The translations under genes were made by a program, and so were the position numbers. This document shows, piece after piece, positions 51,829-61,555 of a stretch of DNA of 64,000 bases (its first letter is position 1; every line of letters begins with the position of its first letter). Source of the stretch: Bin87 sp965222895 (GTDB lineage: Bacteria > Chloroflexota > Dehalococcoidia > Lucifugimonadales > UBA3495); NCBI GenBank assembly GCA_965222895.1, contig CBDCVB010000002.1, forward strand, positions 1,302,001 through 1,366,000. Direction: 5' to 3'. The notes under the pieces were generated by a model that was not told where the DNA came from, searched no databases, and saw only the letters and a list, made by a program, of their open reading frames with translations.

Positions 51829-53448
51829 ATGCCCGCAAAGAAGTTGGTATACGCTGAAGACGCACGCAAGTCGCTGCGCACCGGCATCGACATTCTGGCC
51901 GACGCGGTCAAAATTACCCTGGGCCCCCGTGGCCGCAACGTCGTGCTGGACAAGAAGTTCGGCCTGCCGCAGGTCTGCTCCGACGGCGTAACTATCGCCA
52001 AAGAGATCGAGCTGCCCGACGCTTTCGAGAACATGGGCGCCCAGCTGCTGAAAGAAGCCGCCACCAAGACCAACGACGCCGCCGGCGACGGCACCACCAC
52101 CAGCATCGTGCTATCCCAGGCCATCATCCACGAAGGGTTCAAGAACGTTACGGCCGGCGCCAACCCGATGGCCATCAAACGTGGCATCGACCACGCAGTG
52201 GCTTGCATCGTCACCGAGTTGCAGGGCATGTCCCAGCCGGTGGAGACCCGCGAGCGCATCGGACAGGTAGCCTCCCTCTCCGCCCATGAAGACGCCATCG
52301 GTGAGACCATCGCCGAGGCCATGGAGAAAGTGGGCAAAGACGGCGTCATCACCGTGGAAGAGTCCCGCGGCCTGACCGATGAGATTGAGTACGTCGAGGG
52401 GATGCAGGTCGACCGCGGCTACACCTCTCCTTACTTCATCACCAACACCGAGCGGATGGAAGCCGTCATCGAAGATGCTTACCTCATCATCACCGATAAG
52501 AAGGTTTCCGCCGTTGCCGACCTAGTGCCGGCCCTGGAAAAGCTGCTGCAAGCCGGCCAGAAGAACGTGGTCATCGTCGCTGAGGACGTGGACGGTGAAG
52601 CGCTGGCCACTCTGGTGGTCAACAAGCTGCGTGGCATCATGAACGTGCTGGCGGTCAAGGCGCCCGGCTTCGGCGACCGCCGCAAGGCGATGCTGGAAGA
52701 CATTGCCATCCTGACCGGCGGCACCGTCATTAGCGAAGAAACTGGCCGCCGTCTGGACTCGGCGACCATAGAGTACTTTGGCCGCGCCCGTCGCATTTCG
52801 TCCACCAAGGACGACACCACCATCGTGGAAGGCCACGGTTCTGAAGAGGCAATCCAGGCCCGCATCAACCAGATCAAGGCCCAGATCGAAGACACCACCT
52901 CCGAGTACGACCGCGAAAAGCTGCAGGAGCGGATGGCCAAGCTGTCCGGCGGCGTGGCCGTCATCAAGGTCGGAGCCGCAACCGAGATCGAGCTGAAAGA
53001 GCGCAAGGCGCGTGTGGAAGACGCTTTGTCTGCCACCCGTTCCGCCGTGGAAGAAGGCATTGTCCCTGGTGGCGGAGTCGCTCTGGTGCGTGCCCAACGG
53101 GCACTGGATTCCATCGAAGGATTGACGGTCGATGAGATGGTGGGCGTTAACACCATCCGCCGCGCTCTCGAACAGCCGTTGAAACTCATCGTGGAGAATG
53201 CCGGTTCCGAGGGAGCGGTGGTGCTCGACCAGGTGCAGCATCAGTCCGATGATTACGGCTACGACGCCGAGCTGGGGGAATTTGGTCCCATGCTCGAGCG
53301 CGGCATCATTGACCCGGTAAAGGTTACGCGCTCTGCGTTGCAGAATGCAGCGTCTGTAGCCGCCATGGTACTCACGACCGAGTCCATGATTACCGAAATT
53401 CCCGTGCCGGCTTCGGGCATGATGGCCGCCCCCCAGATGGATTTCTAG
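51829..53448 (+). CDS. groEL: Chaperonin GroEL
   Basis: 539 residues with CGAGGAG before the ATG. Conserved segments include KITLGPRGRNVVLDKKFGLP, TNDAAGDGTTTSIVLSQAII, VEEGIVPGGGVALVRAQRAL and DPVKVTRSALQNAASVAAMV. The usual flexible GGM tail is replaced by a short PASGMMAAPQMDF end. It forms the ATP-driven folding chamber with GroES. A terminator follows at 53475. Confidence 0.97.
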   Translation: MPAKKLVYAEDARKSLRTGIDILADAVKITLGPRGRNVVLDKKFGLPQVCSDGVTIAKEIELPDAFENMGAQLLKEAATKTNDAAGDGTTTSIVLSQAIIHEGFKNVTAGANPMAIKRGIDHAVACIVTELQGMSQPVETRERIGQVASLSAHEDAIGETIAEAMEKVGKDGVITVEESRGLTDEIEYVEGMQVDRGYTSPYFITNTERMEAVIEDAYLIITDKKVSAVADLVPALEKLLQAGQKNVVIVAEDVDGEALATLVVNKLRGIMNVLAVKAPGFGDRRKAMLEDIAILTGGTVISEETGRRLDSATIEYFGRARRISSTKDDTTIVEGHGSEEAIQARINQIKAQIEDTTSEYDREKLQERMAKLSGGVAVIKVGAATEIELKERKARVEDALSATRSAVEEGIVPGGGVALVRAQRALDSIEGLTVDEMVGVNTIRRALEQPLKLIVENAGSEGAVVLDQVQHQSDDYGYDAELGEFGPMLERGIIDPVKVTRSALQNAASVAAMVLTTESMITEIPVPASGMMAAPQMDF

Positions 53449-53474
53449 TCCCACTGAATCCAGCGGGAATTGCA

Positions 53475-53509
53475 GCCGGGGCGGTCACGGCGACTGCCCC
53501 GGCGTTTTT
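53475..53509 (+). terminator. Rho-independent terminator of groES-groEL
   Basis: GCCGGGGC and GCCCCGGC form an 8-bp stem followed by GTTTTTA, 27 bp after the groEL stop. The region 53510-53839 shows no further gene. Confidence 0.85.
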
Positions 53510-53839
53510 AACGATGGTCGCCAACCGTGTCCGCAACACTTCAGGTTTGAGGGGAACCGGGTAATTGTAGGCACGGGAAGAGCTATTGAACCGGCGCTGC
53601 CGTCGCTCCAGGTAGCGTTTATCCGCCACCCTTGACACGAGGGCTCTCGTCAAGTTCAGCTCACCAAGTTTTACGTTTGAGTTGCGGGGTACCGCACGTA
53701 CTTGACGCCGCTTACCACCTTGCCACTGGTCTGCGCTCTGCAGGGCCCGGCAGAAACGGGGATCAGCCTCGGTTGTCGGGACAGCAGGCAGTTGTCCGCA
53801 CCGACCACGATCAGGGCCAATCAAACAAGGAGGAAACCC

Positions 53840-54043
53840 ATGTTCAGGAACATCCCAAGCATCCGATTCGGAGTGACCGACGGCCGGAAGGCCGACGTTT
53901 TCATCAACGACCGGCCCGCCGGGGCTATCCAATTCTACCAGGGGACGACCTGGACCTACGACCACCACGGTCTGACCCTGGTGGGAAGCCAACTGGACAT
54001 CAGGAAGGCCATAGTGGGCCACAATCAGCCAGTGGGGGCTTAA
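53840..54043 (+). CDS. Small hypothetical protein, 67 residues
   Basis: ATG 53840 is preceded by AAGGAGG, a strong ribosome site. The sequence (FRNIPSIRFGVTDGRKADVF, INDRPAGAIQFYQGTTWTYD, LTLVGSQLDIRKAIVGH) looks like a compact beta-rich protein. No family recognised. The open frame further upstream is ignored because of the ribosome site. Confidence 0.6.
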   Translation: MFRNIPSIRFGVTDGRKADVFINDRPAGAIQFYQGTTWTYDHHGLTLVGSQLDIRKAIVGHNQPVGA

Positions 54044-54157
54044 TGAAATGAGCGCTGGTCGCCGTGATTATCGTCTGCGCCGCCGCGCGCTACAACAAGC
54101 CCTGGACCTTGACTGACAACGGACCCACCGGCACTGATCGGATCGATGGAGACAACA

Positions 54158-54685
54158 ATGACGACTTCGGACGAACACACTCCAGCGTTGGACCAGCTGT
54201 CCACGCCGGCCAGCAAATCGCAACAACAGACTTGGGCTCAGGACCTGCTGGATGTCATCAAGACAAACCGAGACAACAAACCCGGCACCACAGCGCGGCT
54301 ATCCCGACCACACCCCCCAAACGAAGCTGAGATTCAGACGCTGACTGCCGAGTTCATGGCCAACGTCGATTCTGAACAGCACACGCCGGGAACCGGAGCG
54401 AATCGCCGTGACGGCCACAGCAGCAGCCGCGAATTCGCCATCGCTGCCCAGCAGGTCATGGGCGGCGCCACGGACGATACCCGCCGCCAGATGGCTGCCG
54501 CATTCGCCACTCTGATCGTCGAGCCGGCCCGCGCTGCGGCCGAACGTCGGAAAGACCGGGACGTCGGCGTCAGGATCGTGGCCATGCAGGAGTTCATACA
54601 ACTCCATCTGTTCAAAGGCGACGCCCAAGTCTACCTGGCCCGCCCGTTTGCTCAATTGACCTGTATCGCTGAGCCAGACCGCTAG
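54158..54685 (+). CDS. Hypothetical helical protein, 175 residues
   Basis: ATG 54158 has GGAG 7 bp upstream; ATG 54146 is an alternative. The N-terminal half is polar and disordered-looking (Gln/Thr/Ser-rich). The C-terminal half is helical (FAIAAQQVMGGATDDTRRQM, AAAFATLIVEPARAAAERRK, VGVRIVAMQEFIQLHLF). No motif or membrane segment and no recognised family. Confidence 0.5.
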   Translation: MTTSDEHTPALDQLSTPASKSQQQTWAQDLLDVIKTNRDNKPGTTARLSRPHPPNEAEIQTLTAEFMANVDSEQHTPGTGANRRDGHSSSREFAIAAQQVMGGATDDTRRQMAAAFATLIVEPARAAAERRKDRDVGVRIVAMQEFIQLHLFKGDAQVYLARPFAQLTCIAEPDR

Positions 54686-54929
54686 ACGCCAGCGCAACGT
54701 TCGGCCGGGGTCGCCAACGATTTATCAGGTGGGACTTGCCAACAGGGCCATCGCGTTGCCGGCGTAACCCGGGATGATGGCCCAAGCCAACTGTCGGCGC
54801 TCTCAAGGGTATTTTAGGCTCAGAATTCGCTTCTTCTTCCATCTGTTGTCGCCATCGGTGTTCGCGGATAGCGTGTGCGTCCCGTTAACGTAGATGCGCA
54901 TACACGTGATACGGACAGTAGACTGGTTA

Positions 54930-55480
54930 AAACAGACCCAGAATTTGGCTTGTGGGCTCGGTGTTCGAATTCTGGATTCTTCGTATCAGCCAGTTCCTCA
55001 GAACCGCCGGGGACTGCCGTGGCGTGCCAGCCGAATCCCCAGCGGGGCATTCCCATTCCCTCCAGCTTGCAGGTTACGTTGGGGCAGGCGGCCACGGCGC
55101 TGATCCCTCCCGCCACGCGGGGATTACTTCATCGTCCGGGTTGGCATAAATCCCGGATCGGCTAACGCCCCTGATGTGGTTGAGGATAATGAGCGATTCG
55201 GGCACCGCCGGGGCGAATTCGGCAAACTCGGTCAGTTGAGGGAAGGGCAGCATCACGTCCAGGGACAATCCATCCTGGCCAGGACCCGGGCCCCAGTGCG
55301 GAAGGCGTCGTTGGCCGATATTCCTTCAGCGTCCCGGTTGTCCAATTCCGGGTCCGGGCTCCAGGTAACGTTGTGGCGGATGCCCTTGAACCGATTGAGG
55401 CTCGCCGCCTGCAACGTCTCCAATACCGGAGCGACGCCCTCTCCCAGCTTAAGGTCGGTATGGCCTACAATGTCCGCCGC
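54930..55480 (-). pseudogene. Amidohydrolase-family (TIM-barrel) gene remnant
   Basis: From 55480 leftward: DLKLGEGVAPVLETLQAASL and FKGIRHNVTWSPDPELDNRD, then after a shift SLDVMLPFPQLTEFAEFAPA and VPESLIILNHIRGV, and after another shift VAACPNVTCKLEGMGMPRWG. These are consecutive segments of amidohydrolase_2-type enzymes, including the His of ILNHI. At least two frameshifts and a missing C-terminus make it a relic. Confidence 0.7.
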
Positions 55481-55714
55481 CCGGTTTTCACCGTAGACGC
55501 CGCTCGGGAGCTACCGGCCGTTCCCCTAACCGCGCTCCCCAACATGGCCGTTCCACCGACCGCGAATCGATTGCTATCCATTCCAATGGTGTTCCTACCA
55601 TTGCTACCAATCCTTCCCGTGTCCCGGCGCCGGCGACCCGGGCAAACGGATAAAGCATCCCGGGCCCTTTCACCACAATGACAGCAACTAGTCAGATCAC
55701 CAGGGGGTGAGAGA

Positions 55715-55900
55715 ATGCTCAGCTGCGTTGCCTGCGGGGCCGAACTGGAGCCGCCCGTCCGCGTTCCCCACACCGTCTACGTCAAGAGCCTGTACCGGAT
55801 CGGCGGCGAGGGCTACTGCCGCCATCACGTCATCAATGCGGCGCCGGCCCTAGCCCGGGGAGCGTCCTCAGACGAGCGGGCCCGACCTTACCAGCACTGA
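55715..55900 (+). CDS. Possible small zinc-binding protein, 61 residues
   Basis: ATG 55715 after GGGGGTGAG. It starts MLSCVACGAELEPPVRVPHT and has YCRHHV later, so Cys/His pairs could hold a zinc. No family recognised and the ORF is short, so it may be chance. The region 55481-55714 shows nothing else. Confidence 0.35.
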   Translation: MLSCVACGAELEPPVRVPHTVYVKSLYRIGGEGYCRHHVINAAPALARGASSDERARPYQH

Positions 55901-55970
55901 CTCGATGTACGCCATCACCCTGCTCCATGGCCACAGTGTAACTCCGAGAACGATCATTTTCGCCTGCTGA

Positions 55971-57377
55971 CTAGTCGTCACCACCTGCAGGGCTGGTGGC
56001 AGCCGCGATTGGGCGGGCCGTGCCCCGAAAGTAGATATCGCGCCAGAAGCCGCTGGCGACCACGGTGCCAACAACTACCAGGGTGAACGCGGCTCCCGCC
56101 ACGGCCATGACATTACCCGCGGACCAGAAGTCCGCCAATCGGCCGTAGAGCAGGTTGGCGAAGGCCATGCTGCCGCCGATGTGCATGGAATACGCCGATG
56201 CAACCCGGCCCCGGATCTCGTCCGGCACCACGGACTGAATTATGGTGTGGGTGATGGTCATGAACCCGGAGGTACCAAGGCCCATCATAACCGCAGCGAT
56301 CATGGAAATGCCGGTTTGCGACGATAGTCCCATCCCGATGGGCGTCAGGCTGCTGGTGAAACCCAGCAGCAGGAACACTCTCCCTCGGGTCATGTGATTG
56401 ATAATGCCCCCTACGAATACCGAAGAGAACAACGAGCCAATGCCCAGGGCTGCCATCAGGGCGTAAACGTCGTTCCCATTGAACGTTACCCCGTCGGGCG
56501 AGAGTTTCTCCAATGCCAGGGGCGGCAGCATTGACTCGAAGGACATCACTAGTACGCAGTGGGCCACCGCCATCAGAAGGATGCCGAAGACCAGCGGTGT
56601 GCTGTACACGTAAGCGAAGCCGGCGGCGGTGTTGCCCCAGAAACCGCGGCGCCGGTCGATGACTCCCGACGATACCGTCCTGATGTTGAGCGCGGATATC
56701 AACGCCACCAGGTAGAAAGCCGCGCAGGCCCAGAAGACGATGGTGGAGGTGCCCAGGGTGAGCGCCAGGTTCTGGAGCGAGAACGAAAACCCTTCGGATC
56801 CAAAAATGGCGCTGCTGCCCACCGTGACGGAAATCGCCAGCAGGATGGCGGGCCCTACGGCGCGGGAACCCTGCTGCATGGCCTGGTTCAAGGCAACGGC
56901 GTTGGGCAAACGCTCCCGGTCCACCAGGTTGGGCGTCAACGACTGGGCAGCGGTCATCTGCGTGGAGCGCAACGTCCCGTTCACCACCGCCAGGACCACC
57001 ACGTACCATGGGTTGGTGATGCCAATCATCACCAAAACGGCCATGACGGACGCCTGGGCGATTTGGAGCAGATACACCCGCTGCAGCAGGGTTTTGCGGG
57101 TCATCTTGTCGGCCAGATAACCGATGAACGGGGTTGCAACGAAACGCGGCGACATGGCCGCGAAGGTGATTAGCCCAACCCACAAGCCCTGGGTGCCCTC
57201 CAGCTCGGGGATGCTGTAAACCCACGCTCCGCGAGCGACGATAAGGGCCCAGGCGCCGCTGCTGCTGCACAGCGTGGCAAAGGCCATGAATCGAAAATCC
57301 CGATAGACCAGCGCTGCAAGGAACCGATGCGCTCTCTGGGCAAAGAAGTTAGGTTGCGGTACCGGGGTTGTGGTCAT
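55971..57377 (-). CDS. MFS transporter (MFS_3/EntS-like exporter)
   Basis: 468 residues from the ATG at 57377, with AGGAGA 8 bp upstream; the frame is open to 57455. About 12 membrane helices are expected. Motif A-like FIGYLADKMTRKTLLQ sits after helix 2, and EIRGRVASAYSMHIGGSMAF near helices 10-11 is typical of MFS_3 members. PNLVDRERLPNAVALNQAMQ is another hallmark of this subfamily. It exports an unknown small molecule using proton motive force. It stands alone among decayed genes. Confidence 0.88.
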   Translation of the reverse strand: MTTTPVPQPNFFAQRAHRFLAALVYRDFRFMAFATLCSSSGAWALIVARGAWVYSIPELEGTQGLWVGLITFAAMSPRFVATPFIGYLADKMTRKTLLQRVYLLQIAQASVMAVLVMIGITNPWYVVVLAVVNGTLRSTQMTAAQSLTPNLVDRERLPNAVALNQAMQQGSRAVGPAILLAISVTVGSSAIFGSEGFSFSLQNLALTLGTSTIVFWACAAFYLVALISALNIRTVSSGVIDRRRGFWGNTAAGFAYVYSTPLVFGILLMAVAHCVLVMSFESMLPPLALEKLSPDGVTFNGNDVYALMAALGIGSLFSSVFVGGIINHMTRGRVFLLLGFTSSLTPIGMGLSSQTGISMIAAVMMGLGTSGFMTITHTIIQSVVPDEIRGRVASAYSMHIGGSMAFANLLYGRLADFWSAGNVMAVAGAAFTLVVVGTVVASGFWRDIYFRGTARPIAAATSPAGGDD

Positions 57378-57542
57378 ATCTCGTCTCCTGCTGCCTCCGA
57401 AACCGGTTGGCAACGGCGGAAGAGCCTGGCCAGGCGGGCAGGAATGATCGAACATTGCTCAGCATCCGCGCAGTTGCCGTCGTTACCTGCAGTTTACGTG
57501 ATGGTCACCGACGCATTGTAACCCACCGCGGCATGGGTCGAG

Positions 57543-57945
57543 ATCCGAAACCCCCTACCGCTACGGCGCCGACGGCTTTGCCTACGCCGCCCAGGGCAAC
57601 CTGGACGCCCTCGTCATCGCCATGGACAACCGCCGCATCCGCTTCGTCCTGGAACTCCCAAACCCTGAGGACTTCCGCCACACCAATCACAACCCGCCCC
57701 GGGAGTGCAGCGTCAGGGCCCATGAGGGGGCCCACGACCAGTCCTATCGCCAGAATTGGCGAGCTCTGCTGCTGGTGGTCAAGGCCAAGCTGGAGGCGGT
57801 GAGAGCCGGCATCTCCACCCTGGAGGATGTGAATGCCGCAGGACGATGCCCCGACCCAACAGATTTGGAACGGCATCGGCTGGCGTTATGGCGACCCGAC
57901 GTGCGTCCCGGAAGGTGGGTGCATCCTGACCGCCGTAAGTGGTAG
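57543..57945 (+). pseudogene. Phage-type hypothetical protein, fragmentary
   Basis: RYGADGFAYAAQGNLDALVI, AMDNRRIRFVLELPNPEDFR and SYRQNWRALLLVVKAKLEAV, ISTLEDVNAA resemble the N-terminal ~110 residues of a conserved phage/prophage protein of unknown function. No proper start is seen, and the C-terminal third is out of register with the family. The likely origin is a lost prophage or mobile island. Confidence 0.5.
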
Positions 57946-58494
57946 ACACATTGGTATGCTAAGAGCGCGAGATCCCGTTTTTTGACGGAATCCCCGTACA
58001 AATTGCTGGTGAAATCTAAGGACACTCACTCCGCCAGTTGTACGACATTTTGTGACCCCAGTCACTGCGTGTATCCTGACTGGATGGCTTCCAGTGGGAT
58101 GAACCAACGGTAGCCGTCGGCGCTCGGATTGGGTCCGGAGCGCGAGCCCAATGCGGCGAATAGGGGTTTCGGGCGGCCCGGTCGTGTGCCATCTCGACCA
58201 TCTGTTGCTGGGTTAGCATCAGGATGACAGAAAATTGTTGAACATGGTGGGTATCACCTGTCCTGGAGGTTATACTGTTTCGGCGCAGGATTTGTACGAG
58301 CACCGAAATCGCGCGGTGCGTACCACCATCTTCATCAGTTTTGAGAGCCGTGCATTGCGGGCCTGGACCAAAACGGTCAACCGGGACCAATCGGCAATGG
58401 GGGTGGCCGCCGTCCTGGAAGGGGACCAAACAAAATCGGCACGCAAACGGCACGGGCAGCCGATAACCAGATAAACAAGGCCTGGTTTTTCGCC
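57946..58494. other. Intergenic region before the second MFS gene
   Basis: No convincing gene. The last ~150 bp are open in the MFS frame (from 58345) and could contain its true, non-obvious start. Confidence 0.4.
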
Positions 58495-59637
58495 GTGCTT
58501 TCGCTGGCGGTGTTTTCCGCTCTAAGCGCGGTGTTTATTGTTCCGCCGCTCCTGGTGGAAATTGCATCGGATCTGGATGTGTCGGTGCCGGTTGCGGGTC
58601 AGTTGGCGACCGCAACCTTTGCGGCCTGGGCCGTTTCCCTGTTGACGGTGGGCCCGTTGTCTGATTCTTTCGGCCGCCGCCCGGTGGCTCTAACCGGCCT
58701 GTTGGTGCTTTCCGTGTCCGTGCTGGCGTCGGCTTTTGCGCCCAATATCGAAGCGCTGCTGGCACTCAGGGTGCTGACGGGACTGGCCGGGGGAACACTG
58801 CCGCCCACCGCGGTGGGGGTAGTGTCCGACATCATATCGCCGGCCAGACGTGCCCAGGCGGTAACCGCCCTGTTGGCCCTCAACGGGGTGGTTTCGGCCA
58901 TCACCGTCCCAATGGTCGCGGTGTTGGCAAATTGGGGTGGCTGGCAGGTTCCCTTCCTGGTTGCGGGCCTGCTGCTGATATTGGCGTTGCTGACGAACTG
59001 GATTTGGTGGCCGCGCGACAGCAGGGACCGAGTTGGCAACTGGGTATTTTTCTCGAGATACCGGTCGCTGCTGTCCGTGCGTTTTTTCCGGGTGGCCGTT
59101 GCGGTTGGTATGACGCAACGCATAGCTTTCTGGGCGACACTCAGCTTTTTCCCCGCCTATTTGATACATACCCACGAGGTGAGCGTAGGATTCGTGGCTT
59201 TACCGCTGGTTATAACTGCCATGGGGCAGGTGATTGGAAGCTATTCGGCGTCGTTCGTGACGCAACGAAGGCACCGCGCCATCCTCCTCGCTGGCACTTC
59301 CGTCGTGGGTGGGATTTGCGCATTCCTGTTCTTCTCTGTCGAGCTGGGACTCTGGGTATCAGTGGCCGTGGCCACGGTAGGCACGGGATTGCTGAGCGTG
59401 ACAATGCCCGCCCTGGTCGCCGCAAGCACCGAGTATTCGGGAGAATCCAAGTCCACGGGAGCCAGTCTGATGGGTCTGAGCAACCAGTCCGGAGGCGCGC
59501 TGGGGGCTGCGATCGCCGGCGTGTTGCTGGCCAACACGGGCTACGTGGGAATCGGCTACCTGTGCCTCGGCGCTACCATTGCAAGCGCACTCATGACGGG
59601 GCTCTTCGGCCGGCAGTTCGTACCGAGGAGCGGTTAA
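58495..59637 (+). CDS. MFS transporter (drug-efflux type)
   Basis: 380 residues from GTG 58495, but the first helix may begin a few codons earlier (NKAWFFAVLSLAVFSALSAV) and no ribosome site is visible, so the start is uncertain. It shows VAGQLATATFAAWAVSLLTV and motif A-like GPLSDSFGRRPVALTGLL, then LRVLTGLAGGTLPPTAVGVV and NGVVSAITVPMVAVLANWGG. A second half has AAIAGVLLANTGYVGIGYLC near the end. It probably exports an unidentified compound. It is not paralogous in detail to the MFS gene at 55971. Confidence 0.87.
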   Translation: MLSLAVFSALSAVFIVPPLLVEIASDLDVSVPVAGQLATATFAAWAVSLLTVGPLSDSFGRRPVALTGLLVLSVSVLASAFAPNIEALLALRVLTGLAGGTLPPTAVGVVSDIISPARRAQAVTALLALNGVVSAITVPMVAVLANWGGWQVPFLVAGLLLILALLTNWIWWPRDSRDRVGNWVFFSRYRSLLSVRFFRVAVAVGMTQRIAFWATLSFFPAYLIHTHEVSVGFVALPLVITAMGQVIGSYSASFVTQRRHRAILLAGTSVVGGICAFLFFSVELGLWVSVAVATVGTGLLSVTMPALVAASTEYSGESKSTGASLMGLSNQSGGALGAAIAGVLLANTGYVGIGYLCLGATIASALMTGLFGRQFVPRSG

Positions 59638-59878
59638 ACGGCCGGCAATATGTACCACCAAAGGGGAACAGATTGCAATCGGGACGGAGACGGAACCAGC
59701 CGGCGATGGTGGGGATGGACAAGCGCTGCTGTGCGGTTGGTTGACACACTTCGCGGAACGACCACCGAGTACCGGCGTTTACGTGGTGGTTCAGCTCATG
59801 CTTCCACCGGGTAGCCGTTCGTCGATTACCGCGATGGCTGGCGAGAATCGATACACCCTGGCTTCTGCAACCGGTTTA

Positions 59879-60088
59879 ATGCGTACCCACTTTGTCATTG
59901 CGGGCGTAGCGTGGTAATTCCGTCGCCTTGGCAGCGGTGGTTCGTCGACGTGTGTTCAACCTCATCGAGATTGCCACGTCGCTATGCTCCTCGCAATGAC
60001 AGATTAATTTGCGAGATTGCCACGTCCCTCGACGAGCTCGGGATGACCGGGCTCTCCTCGCAATGACAGATTAAAAAGTATGCACGCG
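59879..60088. repeat. Long imperfect palindromic repeat, family R2, copy 4
   Basis: TAATGCGTACCCACTTTGTC, ATTGCGGGCGTAGCGTGGTA, GACGTGTGTTCAACCTCATC and TCCTCGCAATGACAGATTAA define it. The ending block (CTCGCAATGACAGATTAA) occurs twice. The centre is inverted relative to the copy at 3361. Nothing else is supportable in 59638-60222. Confidence 0.75.
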
Positions 60089-60222
60089 TGGCGCAGCTGG
60101 TTGATTGACACGACATACCGTGGGGCGCAAAATGGCCGTAAATGCGAGGTGACCGAATGCCCCGCCCGTTGCTAAATGAACGGAAATGCACGCCTGCATT
60201 TCCCGCTGGAGGAGGTCCTGAT

Positions 60223-61392
60223 ATGGCGTTTCCCGACCGAATGAAGTTTGGCATCTTCCTCGGACCATTCCACCGCGTTGGTGAGAACCCCACTTTGGCC
60301 ATCGAACGCGACTTGGAACTGGTGGAATGGCTGGACAAGCTGGGGTTCGATGAGGCGTGGGTGGGCGAGCACCACAGCGCCGGCTGGGAGATTATCTCTT
60401 CCCCGGAGGTATTCATCGCCGCCGCCGCCCAGCGCACCAACCGTATCAAGCTGGGTACCGGCGTCGTCAGCTTGCCTTACCACCACCCGCTGATGGTGGC
60501 GAACCGCATGGTGCAACTGGACCACATGACCTACGGGCGCGTGCTCTTCGGCGTCGGGCCGGGCGCCCTGCCCGGCGACGCTTACATGATGGGCATTCCT
60601 CACGAATTGCAGCGTGAGCGCATGGACGAGTCGCTGGGCATCATCCTGCGCCTGTTCACCGAAACCGAGCCAATCACCTACAAGAGCGACTGGTTCGAGC
60701 TCAAGGAGGGCCTGCTCCAGCTGCGGCCCTATCAGCGTCCGTATATGCACACCGCAGTAGCCTCGGTACAATCTCCGGCCGGCGTAACCCTGGCTGGCAA
60801 ACACGGCTGCTCGGTCTTGACCATTACCGTGCCGAGAGATCCCTCCGCCGGTCCCTCCGACTTGCAGGGACTGTGGAACATAGCTGAAGAGTCCGCCGCC
60901 GAGCATGGGCAGATCATGAACCGCGATGATTGGCGGTTAGTGCTCCCGTGCCACCTGGCCGAGTCAAGGGAGGAAGCCCTGAACGATGCCCGGCTCGGCG
61001 CGGGCCGCTACCTGCGGGAATACAGCGAGGGCACCAACGGCCGCAAGCCGGTTTTCGATGGCCCGCTGGACAAGGTGATTGACCACATGGCCGACACCGG
61101 CAGCTGGATTATCGGCACTCCCGACGACTGCATCGAAGCCATTGAGCGGTTGGGTGAGCAGAGCGGCGGCTTTGGCGCGTTCTTGGTTCAGACCATCGAC
61201 TGGGCGCCCCGGGAAAAGATGATGCGCAGCTATGAATTGATGGCCCGCTACGTTATGCCTCACTTCCAGGGCAGTGTGCTCAGCACGGTGGCTTCCAATC
61301 AGTGGGCCACGGAGCGGCAGGACGAGCTGGTCGGCGGCCGGGTTCGCGCCCTCGACCGGGCCAGGGAGGCTTATGCTCAGCGCCCGGCATAA
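60223..61392 (+). CDS. LLM-class flavin-dependent oxidoreductase (luciferase-like monooxygenase)
   Basis: 389 residues from ATG 60223, with GGAGGAGG upstream; the open frame to 60142 is ignored. Conserved blocks are LDKLGFDEAWVGEHHSAGWE, RTNRIKLGTGVVSLPYHHPL, MVANRMVQLDHMTYGRVLFG, GVGPGALPGDAYMMGI and IIGTPDDCIEAIERL. The GEHH motif and long form resemble FMN-dependent limonene-monooxygenase-like enzymes, which need a separate reductase. The substrate is unknown. Confidence 0.9.
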   Translation: MAFPDRMKFGIFLGPFHRVGENPTLAIERDLELVEWLDKLGFDEAWVGEHHSAGWEIISSPEVFIAAAAQRTNRIKLGTGVVSLPYHHPLMVANRMVQLDHMTYGRVLFGVGPGALPGDAYMMGIPHELQRERMDESLGIILRLFTETEPITYKSDWFELKEGLLQLRPYQRPYMHTAVASVQSPAGVTLAGKHGCSVLTITVPRDPSAGPSDLQGLWNIAEESAAEHGQIMNRDDWRLVLPCHLAESREEALNDARLGAGRYLREYSEGTNGRKPVFDGPLDKVIDHMADTGSWIIGTPDDCIEAIERLGEQSGGFGAFLVQTIDWAPREKMMRSYELMARYVMPHFQGSVLSTVASNQWATERQDELVGGRVRALDRAREAYAQRPA

Positions 61393-61476
61393 TCCGGGTT
61401 AGCGCCAGGCCATCGCGCACAAAGGCGAACGCAGCCGATGCTGTTCCGCATTGCGTGGTTCAGTTGCGGGGACAAT

Positions 61477-61503
61477 GAGGGGCAACCGCTATGGTTGCCC
61501 CTC
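61477..61503. terminator. Bidirectional terminator hairpin
   Basis: GAGGGGCAACC, a 5-nt loop, then GGTTGCCCCTC: a perfect 11-bp stem between convergent genes (LLM oxidoreductase and ThuA). Confidence 0.8.
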
Positions 61504-61555
61504 ACTTGGTCAACAAGCAAACCCCTTCGATACCCGGATTTGCCCGGATTTTCGA

